Shown: piece by piece, positions 33,993-42,543 of the stretch | Layout of the letters: the number at the start of each line of letters is the position of its first letter | Position numbering within the stretch: position 1 is the stretch's first letter | Assembly: GCA_002069885.1 (NCBI GenBank) | Contig: MWCD01000008.1 | Span: 1-64,000 of the forward strand | Origin: a bacterium ADurb.Bin236 | Lineage (GTDB): Bacteria > UBP15 > UBA6099 | Direction of reading: 5' to 3' | Length of the DNA: 64,000 nucleotides | The notes under the pieces: model-generated | What the model was told of the DNA's origin: nothing | The model's input: the letters and a program-made list of their open reading frames with translations, nothing else | Databases searched by the model: none | Program-made: the position numbers and the translations under genes

Positions 33993-35045
33993 ATGAAACT
34001 GTCAAGGATAACAGCGGTTTTCGCGGCGCTCGCAGCGGCGGCGGTATGCTCGCAGGCGCTCGCGCAACAGACTTATGAACTGAAGATTAAGGGAACTCCC
34101 GGAGTCATAACAAAATACGAGGCGTCCCTCGGCGGCGCGCTCTCCTTCGACCTCGTCGGCCTCCCGATGCCCAACGCGAAGATGTCGGGCGAAAACCTCG
34201 CCGTCAAGATAAACCTCGACGCGTACATGGACACGCAGGACGCTTATGACGAAGGCACGGTGTTCCTCGCCAAGGCGATGATAAAGAACGTGATACTCGG
34301 CGGGCTGCTGCAACTGCCGGACATCGGCGGCATAGGCGCCGGCGCAGCTCCCGAACTCCTGCTCGACATCAGCCCGCAGGGCGGCATCAACAACATCGAA
34401 GTCCGCAACCTCAGCATGCCCGGCGGCATGGGCAACATGCTCGGCGGCATGATGCCCGGCATGGGCAACTCCGGCATGGACCTCACCAGCCTCGACACCA
34501 TCCTGCCTATAATCACCGGCCTCATCCCGCCCGTCCTTCCCAAAGACCCGGTCGCCGTCGGCGACACTTGGGTGCAGAAGGTCGCTCAGGACGATATGCC
34601 GATGCCGATTTTCCCCATCCTCGAAATGAGATACAAACTCATATCCGTCGACAACGGCGTGGCCGTCATGGAGTTCGCCTCCACTGGCGACTACGACGCC
34701 GGATTCCTCAACAGCTTCCTTTCCATGATCCCCGAAATCCCGATGGGCGACGACGTGATGTCTATCGGCAAAGTCGACCTCAAGATGAAATGGGAAGTCG
34801 CAGGCGGAATGTCTCTGGCGATTGATTCCGGAACGATTAAGGACATGAGCGCCGACTCCAAAGTGACCGTCAAAGGCGGAGCAAAAATCAACTTCACCAA
34901 ACCCGACGGCTCCAAGGAAAAATGGGAGCCGGAAGCAAAAGTCAACCTGACCCTCAACGGAACTCTCAAAAATGCCGGAGAAGTGTCCCGCGAACAGTTC
35001 GAAGAACTCTTCCCCGCCCCCGCAGAAGAAGCGGAAGAAGAATAA
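33993..35045 (+). CDS. Exported beta-rich protein with Met/Gly-rich loop
   Basis: A 350-residue protein with a signal peptide (ending ALAQ near residue 25). Long amphipathic strands and the phrase PVAVGDTWVQ recall DUF6263- or LolA-like exported proteins, but no family is certain. A flexible insertion at about residues 140-165 is rich in Met and Gly (MPGGMGNMLGGMMPGMGNSG). The C-terminus is acidic (AEEAEEE). It is driven by a good promoter directly upstream. Function unknown; it may bind a hydrophobic ligand in the envelope. Confidence 0.6.
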   Translation: MKLSRITAVFAALAAAAVCSQALAQQTYELKIKGTPGVITKYEASLGGALSFDLVGLPMPNAKMSGENLAVKINLDAYMDTQDAYDEGTVFLAKAMIKNVILGGLLQLPDIGGIGAGAAPELLLDISPQGGINNIEVRNLSMPGGMGNMLGGMMPGMGNSGMDLTSLDTILPIITGLIPPVLPKDPVAVGDTWVQKVAQDDMPMPIFPILEMRYKLISVDNGVAVMEFASTGDYDAGFLNSFLSMIPEIPMGDDVMSIGKVDLKMKWEVAGGMSLAIDSGTIKDMSADSKVTVKGGAKINFTKPDGSKEKWEPEAKVNLTLNGTLKNAGEVSREQFEELFPAPAEEAEEE

Positions 35046-35063
35046 CCCGTATTTAACGAGGGT

Positions 35064-36515
35064 TCAATCTCGTTTGAACAGAGGAAGTATCCGCCCGTCG
35101 GCGGTGGTCATAGAAACGTCAAACAGAGCGGCGACCGTCGGCGCGGTGTCTATAATCGAGCACATGCCGCGTATCATCCCGGACTCCACTCCGGGGCCTG
35201 AGAAGAGGAGCGGCACAAGCGAGTCTTCCGCGCACAGGCCGCCGCCACCGCGCGCGCCGTTTTCCACCTCGAAGCAGAAACCCTTCCCCCTGTCCGCGAG
35301 CAACACCACGTCCGGGCTGTGCTTGCAGAAAAAACCCTTCAGTCTCTTGCTCGCTCCGGGGTACTTGGTTTCGTTCCCGCTCCGCGAAAAGAAATCTTCA
35401 GGAGACTCCGCCAGAACGCCGTCATAAACCATGTACTCGCCCATCTCTACGTTTTTAACCAGCGCCAAATCCAGCCATCCGGGAGCAGCGCCACCCGAGC
35501 CGCTCGCCGACGCCCCGAAAAATGCGTCCGCCGCAGCCATCAAATCTTCCTCGAAAAGCGGCGGACTGTGCCATTTCCCAGTCGCCCTGTTCCTCAAGTG
35601 CAGATGATATGAGCCTGAATGAATGAACGCCACCGCCGACCGCCTCTTCGGGTTGTCCGACTCGGCTGGGTTGTATATCGAATACCCGGCGGAAGAAAGG
35701 ATTCTCCGCATCGCCGCGCGGGACACCACGCGTTCCGGCGAAGCGGGAGCGTGCCTGCCTCCGCGCGCCGCGCATAGAGTGAAATGGAACTCCTCGAGCG
35801 GATGCCTCCGGGCGAGCGCGTCGAGCGTCCTCCCGAAACACGCGTCCAAAACGCCGGAAATATACTCGCGCTCCTCGTCCTCTGCCGCGTCTGCGCTCCT
35901 CGGAAACGCGCCCGCGAAATTCACCTGAATCATCCTGTGCAGCCGCCTAGTGTCAGCTATAAACTTCGCTGCCTTACGCGCCGCCGCTCGGTCAAACGCC
36001 GCCCGGCCTCCCTTCCCCCCCGCCGACGCCAACGCTATCTCCAGCGCGCTCGCCGTTATGTGCTCGTCCGCCCCTCGCCCCACCGGCGTCCAGACCGCCG
36101 CCGACCTCGCCGCGCGCGTCTTCAACGCCTCGAATATTGTCGCCGTTCCGCCGCTTATGTCCTTATCCAGCGCCGGCCCGTCCCCCGTCTTCGGCAGAGC
36201 CGGAAGCCCCAGCCGCCCAGCCGCGCCCCGCCACGGCTCCGTCATCGCGTATTCCCTGTGCGCCGGCATCTTCCCGTGTCTGTCGAACCGCCCGCCTCCC
36301 GTTATCAGGTTCCTTCCGGGCATAGCTCCCGTCGCCAGCGCCGCGTGGCACGACGCCGCCACGGACGGAAAAACCGCCGCTGCCAGTTCCGCCCTTACCG
36401 CGTTGCTGAATATCTTTTCGATGTTCGGCAGCCTTCCGTCGTCAAGCAACTCATAAAACACGCCCGGACGCATTGCTCCTATCGTGAACATCGCCGCACG
36501 GGTTTCCACTCTCAT
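35064..36515 (-). CDS. Alkaline-phosphatase-superfamily pseudoenzyme (NPP/phosphodiesterase fold)
   Basis: A 483-residue paralogue of the 61751-63184 product. The two align through MFTIGAMRPG/MIDIDGIHPD, AVFPSVAASC/AVFPAVTLSC, PLEEFHF and the C-terminal SGPG-I/V-DTAPT-type region. All catalytic positions are changed here: the metal Asp (Asp15 in the partner) is Gly13, the Thr nucleophile (Thr54) is Ala53, the metal ADH is ARG, the GHDNSSH motif is absent, and GEHGG is GARGG. It therefore keeps the fold but should not hydrolyse phosphates. A binding, scaffold or regulatory role is inferred. No signal peptide is evident. Confidence 0.85.
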   Translation of the reverse strand: MRVETRAAMFTIGAMRPGVFYELLDDGRLPNIEKIFSNAVRAELAAAVFPSVAASCHAALATGAMPGRNLITGGGRFDRHGKMPAHREYAMTEPWRGAAGRLGLPALPKTGDGPALDKDISGGTATIFEALKTRAARSAAVWTPVGRGADEHITASALEIALASAGGKGGRAAFDRAAARKAAKFIADTRRLHRMIQVNFAGAFPRSADAAEDEEREYISGVLDACFGRTLDALARRHPLEEFHFTLCAARGGRHAPASPERVVSRAAMRRILSSAGYSIYNPAESDNPKRRSAVAFIHSGSYHLHLRNRATGKWHSPPLFEEDLMAAADAFFGASASGSGGAAPGWLDLALVKNVEMGEYMVYDGVLAESPEDFFSRSGNETKYPGASKRLKGFFCKHSPDVVLLADRGKGFCFEVENGARGGGGLCAEDSLVPLLFSGPGVESGMIRGMCSIIDTAPTVAALFDVSMTTADGRILPLFKRD

Positions 36516-36658
36516 GCCTTTTCCTTTCCGCGTTCGGTAATTCTATAATATTTCTTTACTCGTGTTCAGTCCCCTCCGGAAACATTTCATCCATTCGCGC
36601 CGTGGAGATAATAGAAAAGATGAAAAATGAAATAAGGGAAAAGAAAAACGAAAAAACC

Positions 36659-36915
36659 ACAGAGAAACTTTTGAAAAGTTTCTCTGTTAATCTCTTCAAA
36701 ACATTTCAATGATCGTCGAGAGCGAATCGCTGAAGCGCTTCCATCCCGACGCTCCATGTAAAATCATTTATAAACAGACTCCACTGAAAACCATTTCCCG
36801 ACATCTTCTCTCGCGATGCGCACCGAAGGCGGAGGCGAAGCTCCGACTTGGGCGCTGGCATGAAAGATTTTGAAAGGGATTTTAAGGGAAAACTTTTTCA
36901 AAAGTTTTCCCTTAA
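36659..36915 (-). repeat. Palindrome-ended non-coding element, copy B (inverted relative to copy A)
   Basis: Terminal palindromes lie at 36659-36687 (arm ACAGAGAAACTTTT) and 36882-36915 (arm TTAAGGGAAAACTTTT, 16-bp stem). Each is followed inward by a third partial copy: AATCTCTTCAAAAC on the left and GATTTTGAAAGGGATT on the right. Read on the minus strand, its first 45 or so interior bases match copy A with about five differences, and GGAGCGTCGGGA is shared. In each end the third copy carries the same base changes as its hairpin arm. It lies between the pseudophosphatase and tRNA-Leu. Confidence 0.75.
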
Positions 36916-37037
36916 CGCCACTAACAACCTGTTTATATTGATTTTTCAGAGAATTGAACTGAAAATGTGTGTTGGCGGCGGCGAGGCGCGGACGATGGGG
37001 GAAAATAAAAAACCGCAGGAGGTTTTCCCGCGGTTAG

Positions 37038-37123
37038 TGCCGAAGAGGGGACTTGAACCCCTACGTCCGCAATTGGACACTAGAACCTGAATCTAGCGCG
37101 TCTGCCAATTCCGCCACTTCGGC
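37038..37123 (-). tRNA. tRNA-Leu (anticodon CAG)
   Basis: On the minus strand the acceptor GCCGAAG pairs with CTTCGGC, the loop TTCAGGT carries CAG, a long variable arm is present, and the T-arm GGGGTTCAAGTCCCC is canonical. Discriminator A; CCA not encoded. Confidence 0.96.
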
Positions 37124-37192
37124 GAGCGGGCGCGCCGCGCGCGCCGCACGTTAAAAAGGTTAGTTTCTTTTCGAGAAAAGTCAATTGCCGCA

Positions 37193-38278
37193 ATGAGATT
37201 ATTTAAAACTGTCGACCGTTACCTGATGTCCGAATTCTTCACATTCTTCACCTTCGGCGTGTCTCTAATCATCCTTTTTCTGATGGTAAACACGGTGCTT
37301 TTCGAGATGATGGACTTCGTTATTGAGAAGCAGGTTCCCTTCAAGATATTCATAAGGATACTATTCTATCAGTTGCCCGCGTTCGCGGTTCTGGCGTTTC
37401 CGATGGCGACGCTTTTCGCGACGCTGCTGGGGATGAGCCGCATGTCGAAGGACAGCGAGATAGACGTGATGAGGACAAGCGGGATAAGCGTTTTCAGGCT
37501 GATGGCGCCGCTTCTGCTGATGGGAGCGCTTGTGAGCGGCGCGGGATTCCTGATGCTTCAAAAGCTCGTCCCGTGGTCGAACAACCACAGCATATCGCTT
37601 TGGCGGGAGTTCCTCGTCAGCGATGTGTCGGGCAAACCGATGGAGAATGTCTTCTTCAAGGGCAAGGGGAACAAACATTTCATTATCAATAAGATAGACC
37701 CGGCGGCGGGAACGCTGGAAGGGGTGACGGTGTACGAGACGGGAGACGGACCTCATCCGAGGGCGATAACCGCCCCGGTCGGCAAATGGACAAAGAAGGA
37801 CATGAAGCTGTTCGACGGCTCGATACACAACTACGACTCCGCCGGACACTTGGAGTATCAGATAGATTTCGAAGAGCTTTCATTGAACATAGAGAGGGAG
37901 ATGGACGAGATATTCGGGGAGCAGAGATCGCCGCAGGAGATGAGCATAACGGAACTGAAGGATAAGATAGCGCTCTATAAGGAAAGCGGGATAGACACTA
38001 GGCAGTTCGAGACAGACCTGCACTTCAAGACGGCGGTTCCGGCGGCGAGTTTCATACTAGTTCTGGTGGGCGCTCCGCTGAGCATCAGGGCGGGACGGAG
38101 CGGGATGATGGCCGGGGTGGCTGTGACGGCAGCTCTGGTGCTGCTGTACTGGGTGGGAACGATTGTGAGCACGATGCTAGGCAAGAAGGGCGTGCTGCCC
38201 CCGGTGGTCGCCGCGTGGTCTCTAAACTTTATTTTCCTCGCGGTGGGAATCATTCTAGTGTCCCGCACAAGAAAATGA
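37193..38278 (+). CDS. lptF: LptF/LptG-family lipopolysaccharide export permease
   Basis: A 361-residue inner-membrane protein of the YjgP/YjgQ family. Three N-terminal helices (FFTFFTFGVSLIILFLMVN, the PAFAVLAFPMATLFATLLG region and FRLMAPLLLMGALVSGAGFL) precede a periplasmic beta-jellyroll and three C-terminal helices. RMSKDSEIDVMRTSG is the conserved cytoplasmic coupling helix that contacts the LptB ATPase. It would extract LPS for transport to LptD. The other permease and LptB must lie elsewhere. The stop overlaps the next gene's start as ATGA. LptF and LptG are hard to tell apart here. Confidence 0.92.
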   Translation: MRLFKTVDRYLMSEFFTFFTFGVSLIILFLMVNTVLFEMMDFVIEKQVPFKIFIRILFYQLPAFAVLAFPMATLFATLLGMSRMSKDSEIDVMRTSGISVFRLMAPLLLMGALVSGAGFLMLQKLVPWSNNHSISLWREFLVSDVSGKPMENVFFKGKGNKHFIINKIDPAAGTLEGVTVYETGDGPHPRAITAPVGKWTKKDMKLFDGSIHNYDSAGHLEYQIDFEELSLNIEREMDEIFGEQRSPQEMSITELKDKIALYKESGIDTRQFETDLHFKTAVPAASFILVLVGAPLSIRAGRSGMMAGVAVTAALVLLYWVGTIVSTMLGKKGVLPPVVAAWSLNFIFLAVGIILVSRTRK

Positions 38279-40590
38279 CATCCGGAATCCGACATAAAAA
38301 AAGACGCGCGACTGCAAAAGCCAGCCTGACGGCTGTGGGAGCGGCGCTCTTGTTTGTGTTTGCGCTCGCCCTGCCCTCCGCCGCTCAGGACGCTCCGCAG
38401 GACGGCGACGAGCTTATCGTCATTGAATCCGCCGACTACATGCGCCGCGAGCAGGAAACTCAGATAACAGTCCTGAAAGGCGACGTCAAGTTCAAGTACG
38501 GCGACATTTCCGTAAGCTGCGACGAAGCCACGCTGGACGAGAATCGAAAGACCGTCTTCGCCCGCCACAGCGTAAAGATGACAGGCCCGCAGGGCGACTA
38601 CGTGGGCGACTCCCTGTTCTACAACTACGACAACGAATGGTTTGAGATAGTGAACGGCAGCGGCTCGACCACCGCCGAAGGCGTTTCCGGGCGGCTGTTT
38701 TTCTCCGCCGATTTTATCAAAGGCGATCCGCAGAGGATAAAGCTGAACAAAGCGCGCATGACTACGTGCGAGCCGGACTGCAAGACGGAGTACCACCTGA
38801 GAGCGAAGGAAGTGACGATCCGCCCGAGCATCAAAATCGTCGCCCGCGACGTGTACGTGTTTTTCGGCGGAACGCGCTCGATTTATTATCCTCTCTATGT
38901 GATCAGCCTTAAACAGGACCGGCGGCACACGCCGGAAATGGGCTACAACAAGACGGACGGTTTCTACGTCAACCACGACTACGCGTATCTGACGAAAGAC
39001 AATATAGACGGCTGGGCGCTGATCTACCTCGCGTCGAAAAAAGGCGCGAAATACGGCGCGGAGCACATGTACACTTCCAAAAGGTTGGGCGGCGACGGAA
39101 GAAACTGGTTCCTCACAAACAGAGAGAAAGACACCGGGAACTCGACCAACATGGCAAACGTGACGCAGAAGTTAAATCTGAACGACCGGATGTCGGGGGA
39201 TTTCTCGTTCAACCGAACAAGCTCGTTCATCATCGACAGACCGGGATCTCGGCGAAACACAAACCGGACTTCGTTTAACCTGACCCGAAGCGTGCGCGAA
39301 ATCAAGGAAGGCCCATCGGGAACGGTCAAAGGAGCCGAGCGCAGGCGGATGACGCTCGGAGTTACGACGACCACCACCCAAACCCTCACCGGCGAGTCCG
39401 TCACGGGCAACTATAACTTCGGGCACACTCTGAACCATTCGCAGAAGCTCAACACGAATTACACGTACCGTCTGGCGACCACAGGCGGGACGAACAAGAC
39501 GGAAAGCAGAAACGCGGACTTCAGATCGACCACCACGTACACCGGCGACCTCTACAGGCTTACCGTGGCGACGCAGAAATCTTTCGATCTCTCGGAGCAA
39601 CAGAGCGCCACGAAGTCGCTGAACACTCTCTGGCCGAAAGCGACGTTGGCGTTGCAACCGAAGCTTTACTCAAGGTTTATTCCATTGAAGTATGTTCCGA
39701 TAACCGCGATAACGCTCAACCACGAAAGAATACGACAGGGGACAAGGAGCGATAGCGAGGCGCTGCGGCACGCTTCCGCTTCAATAACAGCCGCAAAGAC
39801 TCTGTTGCGGACGAACAGGTTCGAGTTCAAGACTTCGCAGAGATACGACCAGAGCTTCTACAGCACGACGGACGCCAACTACCTGATGACGCACTCGTCC
39901 GACATGTCGTACTACCTGCAAAAGGCAGGGCCGAACACCTCCGCGCTGAAGTTCAACTTCTCAACCAACAAAGATTCCGGAGGGTGGCCGAACAGAAACA
40001 CTGTGAACCGTGAAAGCTCGAGGCTGCGCGGCGAGTTCGCTTTCAACAGGCCCAAAACGACTCTGACGATGAACACGCAGTACGATTACCGCGCGGCTCA
40101 AGGCTCGCGCTATTCGCCCATGACCATTCTGGTGAACAGGTCGGCGACCCAAAACACGCGCTTCACGCTCCGGAGTTCGCGGAACCTAAACACGCACAGA
40201 TGGGGTTACTCGGACATCAGCATGGAGTTGAGGAGAAAGAACACGTTGCTGAACGCCAGCACGACATGGGACACTGAGAAGGGAGACCTGAGGGCGGCCA
40301 CGCTCTCAGCGGCGTCGACCCGCAGCAACGGCTGGAAGGTCGCCGTCCAATCAAGCTGGTCTAGAAATATGACGGACAGCATTATCAAGGACGTCGTCGT
40401 CACAAAAGAAAGATGCTGCACTATAATTGAAATGAAGTACAACACGACGCGCGAGGAATTCCAGTTGCAGTATATAATCCGCGCGTTCCCGCAGAAAAGA
40501 CTCGGATTCACGCAGAGCGAGCGGGGATTCGACCTCGACGACTCGTTCTGGACGACGCAGTCGCAGACGCGGCAGTTGGGAACGAACTGA
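38275..40590 (+). CDS. lptD: LptD-like outer-membrane LPS-assembly protein
   Basis: A 771-residue exported protein. After an n-region rich in Arg and Lys, a signal helix (about residues 17-38) is followed by an OstA/LptA-like domain (ITVLKGDVKFKYGDISVSCDE), then a large beta-barrel with alternating strands. GYNKTDGFYVNHDYAYL is the typical start of the LptD barrel. It should insert LPS into the outer leaflet. The ATG at 38275 overlaps the lptF stop, so the permease and the outer-membrane translocon are translationally coupled, an unusual pairing. The paired cysteines known from enteric LptD are not obvious. Confidence 0.82.
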   Translation: MTSGIRHKKRRATAKASLTAVGAALLFVFALALPSAAQDAPQDGDELIVIESADYMRREQETQITVLKGDVKFKYGDISVSCDEATLDENRKTVFARHSVKMTGPQGDYVGDSLFYNYDNEWFEIVNGSGSTTAEGVSGRLFFSADFIKGDPQRIKLNKARMTTCEPDCKTEYHLRAKEVTIRPSIKIVARDVYVFFGGTRSIYYPLYVISLKQDRRHTPEMGYNKTDGFYVNHDYAYLTKDNIDGWALIYLASKKGAKYGAEHMYTSKRLGGDGRNWFLTNREKDTGNSTNMANVTQKLNLNDRMSGDFSFNRTSSFIIDRPGSRRNTNRTSFNLTRSVREIKEGPSGTVKGAERRRMTLGVTTTTTQTLTGESVTGNYNFGHTLNHSQKLNTNYTYRLATTGGTNKTESRNADFRSTTTYTGDLYRLTVATQKSFDLSEQQSATKSLNTLWPKATLALQPKLYSRFIPLKYVPITAITLNHERIRQGTRSDSEALRHASASITAAKTLLRTNRFEFKTSQRYDQSFYSTTDANYLMTHSSDMSYYLQKAGPNTSALKFNFSTNKDSGGWPNRNTVNRESSRLRGEFAFNRPKTTLTMNTQYDYRAAQGSRYSPMTILVNRSATQNTRFTLRSSRNLNTHRWGYSDISMELRRKNTLLNASTTWDTEKGDLRAATLSAASTRSNGWKVAVQSSWSRNMTDSIIKDVVVTKERCCTIIEMKYNTTREEFQLQYIIRAFPQKRLGFTQSERGFDLDDSFWTTQSQTRQLGTN

Positions 40591-40604
40591 AGGCGGAGGA
40601 CAGA

Positions 40605-41267
40605 ATGAGGATTTCTGAATCGACGAAAAAGCAGGGACGGCTAGTCGCGCTCGCGTCGGCGCTGTTCGCCGCCGCCGTCGTTTCAGGTTGCGCCAGATAC
40701 GCTCCGTCCCCATTGCCGACGACCCCGAAATACCGGGTAATTGAGATCAACCTCAAGACGGCGTCTCCGGTTTCATCGGATTACTTTTATTACGTCGCGC
40801 TGGACATCGGCCCGACGCTGTCAGAAGAAGGCCCGCGCGAAATTTTGTCCGGACCCGACCGCGCGAAAAACTGGGAATACTACATCAGGCTTTATGATGG
40901 CGTGTTCACCGAGAAAATCATATCTGCCGCAGAAGACATCGACGAAGAGCCGGAAGTCTTCAACCACAACTCGCCCCTGTTCGAACTCGCCGAAGTTTCC
41001 GGCAATTCGATTAGAATAATCCTGAGAACCGCCGGGCTTATCCCCGACAACGCTTACATCAAATTCAATTTCGTCACGGGATATTATCCGATACGCGACA
41101 ATGATTCGCCCGCGCTCGACTTCCTGACCCAGCCGTTGATAACATTTCAGACGCGGCTTAACAACTACACCGACAACGAATTGAACTCATTTATAAGCAC
41201 ACACCAGAACGCGCAACATCCGGCGGCTGATATTGACGAGTGGTCGGTCGAAGTTTACGAAAAATAG
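40605..41267 (+). CDS. Lipoprotein of unknown function
   Basis: A 220-residue protein with a lipobox (VVSGC, Cys29) after a hydrophobic segment. The mature part is beta-rich with no recognised domain. It lies 14 bases after the lptD-like gene and could be its LptE-like partner, which in many phyla is not recognisable by sequence; this is inference. Confidence 0.7.
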   Translation: MRISESTKKQGRLVALASALFAAAVVSGCARYAPSPLPTTPKYRVIEINLKTASPVSSDYFYYVALDIGPTLSEEGPREILSGPDRAKNWEYYIRLYDGVFTEKIISAAEDIDEEPEVFNHNSPLFELAEVSGNSIRIILRTAGLIPDNAYIKFNFVTGYYPIRDNDSPALDFLTQPLITFQTRLNNYTDNELNSFISTHQNAQHPAADIDEWSVEVYEK

Positions 41268-41321
41268 CGCCCCCCGCCAGCCCCAACGGCTACCGTCAGC
41301 AAATCAAAACTCGAACCCGCT

Positions 41322-42539
41322 TCAACTTTTATCCAGAGGGACTTTGACTTCAATGTCCGTCACCGGATACGAGGAGCAAGGGTGAAAGACGTCGAATTTT
41401 TTCGCGGCCAGCCTGCGTCTGTCCGTCTCCGGGATGACAAACACTTTCCCGTTCATTAGGATGGACGCGCAGAAGCCGCATTCGCCCGATCTGCATTCAG
41501 ACGGCGGGGCGATGCCGGCGCGTTCGAGCGCGACAAGAGCTGATTCGCTTGAGTTCGCCGGAATGACCGTCGTCTCGCTCCCGCAATGAACCGTCATCGA
41601 GAAAGATTTGCCAGCGGCGTCCGTCGGATAATCAGGATGAGCCGAAACATCGGCGGTCTCTCCGAAAACCTCCCGGCGCACCCGTCTCTTAGGCAGTTCG
41701 AACTGCTTCAACTCGGTTTCGAGGAAGCTGTACATGGCTTGAGGGCCGCAGATGAAGAAGGATTTGCCCGCCGGGTCTCCGGCGAGTTTGCGGATTGAGT
41801 CGGCAGTGAGGAACCCGGTCGGCCCGCACCAAGCGGCGTCCGGTTCGCAGCATACGAAATGGACGTTTATCCTGTCCGGGGCCTGAGCCGCAAAAGCTTC
41901 GAGATCGCTTTTAAACATAATTTCGTCCGGCCTGTTCACGCCGTACAGCAGAGTGAATTTAACGTCGGCTCCGGTTTCGACGATGTCCTTTAACATCGAA
42001 CGGAAGGGAGTGATTCCGCTGCCGCCGGCGAGGCCGACGATATGCCGCGCGTCGCGCAAAGGTTCGACACAGAAGAATCCCGCAGGGCCTGAGGCTTCGA
42101 TTTTCGTCCCCACGCGCCATTCTTTCCACGCGTGTTCGGAAAGGAATCCGCCGTCCTTCTTGCGGATAGTTATCTCGTAGAAGCCGCCGTCGGCTGCGTC
42201 CGCAGGCGAGGAGGAAATCGAGTACGGACGCGCGACGCGGACGCCTGAGATGTCGATTTTAAGGCTTAGGTATTGGCCCGCCCTGAAAACTGCGGGCGCG
42301 GCAGTCCCTGATTCCATGTCGGAAACGAGCCTGAACACGCGAGCGCCCGCGGCTTCTTGGCGAACATCGGCTATAACGAGCCGTTGAAGTTCGGGGTGCA
42401 GCGCGCGGGCCAGAGCGGCCATCGCGTCCCCGGTCTGCGGCTCGGCGGACGCCTTCTTCATCCTTTTTTTGCGTTCCGGCAACAGTTCCAGAAGCGCGGC
42501 CATATCTTTAAGACCATCGAAATTTATCAGTTCGCTCAT
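41322..42539 (-). CDS. Flavin reductase with C-terminal plant-type 2Fe-2S ferredoxin domain
   Basis: A 405-residue cytoplasmic protein. After a leader helix, an FAD domain (RPYSISSSPADA) and an NAD(P) domain (GLAGGSGITPFRSML; ICGPQAMY) are followed by a ferredoxin domain with CRSGECGFC and a last Cys in FHPCSSYP. The order is the same as in vanillate- or benzoate-type reductases that feed electrons from NAD(P)H to a partner enzyme. It starts four bases after the CrtI-like gene, which is the likely partner. Confidence 0.9.
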   Translation of the reverse strand: MSELINFDGLKDMAALLELLPERKKRMKKASAEPQTGDAMAALARALHPELQRLVIADVRQEAAGARVFRLVSDMESGTAAPAVFRAGQYLSLKIDISGVRVARPYSISSSPADAADGGFYEITIRKKDGGFLSEHAWKEWRVGTKIEASGPAGFFCVEPLRDARHIVGLAGGSGITPFRSMLKDIVETGADVKFTLLYGVNRPDEIMFKSDLEAFAAQAPDRINVHFVCCEPDAAWCGPTGFLTADSIRKLAGDPAGKSFFICGPQAMYSFLETELKQFELPKRRVRREVFGETADVSAHPDYPTDAAGKSFSMTVHCGSETTVIPANSSESALVALERAGIAPPSECRSGECGFCASILMNGKVFVIPETDRRRLAAKKFDVFHPCSSYPVTDIEVKVPLDKS

Positions 42540-42543
42540 CGCG

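Noticed and set aside
37975-39066. Long minus-strand ORF opposite lptF/lptD
   Set aside because: It spans the overlap of two well-supported genes, has no domain or ribosome site and is Arg/Val-rich as expected of an antisense shadow in GC-rich DNA.
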